Part shown: in pieces, positions 12,774-12,962 of the stretch
Layout of the letters: each line of letters opens with the position of its first letter
Numbering within the stretch: the stretch's first letter is position 1
Assembly: GCA_964528085.1 (NCBI GenBank)
Contig: CAZGRE010000038.1
Location: 1 to 12,962, forward strand
Direction of reading: 5' to 3'
Length of the DNA stretch: 12,962 bases
Source of the DNA: B2-G16 sp964528085
GTDB taxonomy: Bacteria > Bipolaricaulota > Bipolaricaulia > UBA7950 > UBA9294
The notes under the pieces: model-generated
Databases searched by the model: none
What the model was told of the DNA's origin: nothing
Seen by the model: only the letters and a program-made list of their open reading frames with translations
Made by a program: the position numbers and the translations under genes

Positions 12774-12962
12774 CTAGTCGTACTTCCTCCAGCCGATCAG
12801 GCGTGAGGAGTTCCCGATCCCGGTGAACGCGAACAGAATGATGAGGAGGAACCAGAGCCCGGCCGCCTGCCAGTAGTTGAGCTTCACATCGATCAGCCCG
12901 AGCTGGTCGACGACGATCCCGTTCCAGAGAAGCTCGATTATATAGCTGAACAGGAAGAACGC
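12774..12962 (-). CDS. Partial paralogue of the neighbouring small membrane protein
   Basis: The last 62 residues of a gene whose start lies beyond the right edge. It ends in TAG at 12774. It reads AFFLFSYIIELLWNGIVV, then DQLGLIDVKLNYWQAAGLWFL, then IILFAFTGIGNSSRLIGWRKYD. It aligns almost without gaps with residues about 15-74 of the protein encoded at 12303-12743: AFFxFSYI, LLWN, LGL and QAAGLWFL are shared. It stops where that protein goes on into its repeat tail. The two are a tandem duplication in which one copy has, or has lost, the charged domain. Function unknown. Confidence 0.85.
   Translation of the reverse strand, partial: AFFLFSYIIELLWNGIVVDQLGLIDVKLNYWQAAGLWFLLIILFAFTGIGNSSRLIGWRKYD

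Noticed and set aside
1..12962. CRISPR arrays, insertion sequences, tRNA or rRNA genes, phage genes
   Set aside because: I looked on both strands and saw no regular spacer-repeat pattern, transposase or integrase motifs, or RNA gene structure; the N run prevents judgement at 8895-8994.

Overview
This is a compact, GC-rich bacterial stretch. Genes are packed tail to tail or overlap by 1 to 8 bases, SD sequences are strong (AAGGAGG type), and GTG and TTG starts are used. I see no rRNA, tRNA, transposase, integrase or CRISPR array. No gene-free stretch exceeds 300 bases; the largest non-coding pieces are the leader at 1-176, the spacers at 1362-1472, 8334-8435 and 10957-11079, and a run of 100 N at 8895-8994 that marks a scaffold join. 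The taxon cannot be fixed from this window. The gene style would fit a metagenome-assembled anaerobe of a deep lineage such as Bipolaricaulota (Acetothermia), but that is a low-confidence guess.

Left part (1-5770, + strand): a secreted BMP-family (PnrA-like) substrate-binding protein is closed by a clear intrinsic terminator. A new promoter then starts a four-gene operon: the FAD subunit, the [2Fe-2S] subunit and the large molybdenum subunit of a xanthine-dehydrogenase-type hydroxylase, followed by a small cysteine-rich flavodoxin-fold oxidoreductase. Together they suggest uptake and oxidative breakdown of a purine or a similar N-heterocycle. The substrate is inferred, not shown.

Middle (5778-8333): on the minus strand, a membrane-anchored TlpA-like thioredoxin and an M32 metallocarboxypeptidase; divergent to them, an ArsR-type repressor. 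The spacer between tlpA and arsR holds a consensus-like minus-strand promoter (TTGACA, 17 bases, TATCGT) with a palindrome between its -35 and -10, which makes ArsR control of the thioredoxin operon plausible.

Next (8354-10490, + strand): an exported ASH/HYDIN-type Ig-fold protein runs into the N gap. A coiled-coil protein with an Ig-like C-terminus comes out of it, probably the same gene, and is followed with a GTGA overlap by an exported HEAT-repeat protein.

Right part (10468-12962): a five-helix membrane protein of unknown function (minus) diverges from a pair of overlapping flavodoxin-fold genes (plus). The first of these carries an iron-sulfur-flavoprotein cysteine motif and appears to be read from a leaderless mRNA. 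The spacer holds several copies of the 8-mer GTCCCGGT. The window ends in two tandem paralogous small membrane proteins (minus); the complete one has three amphipathic helical repeats that its partner lacks.
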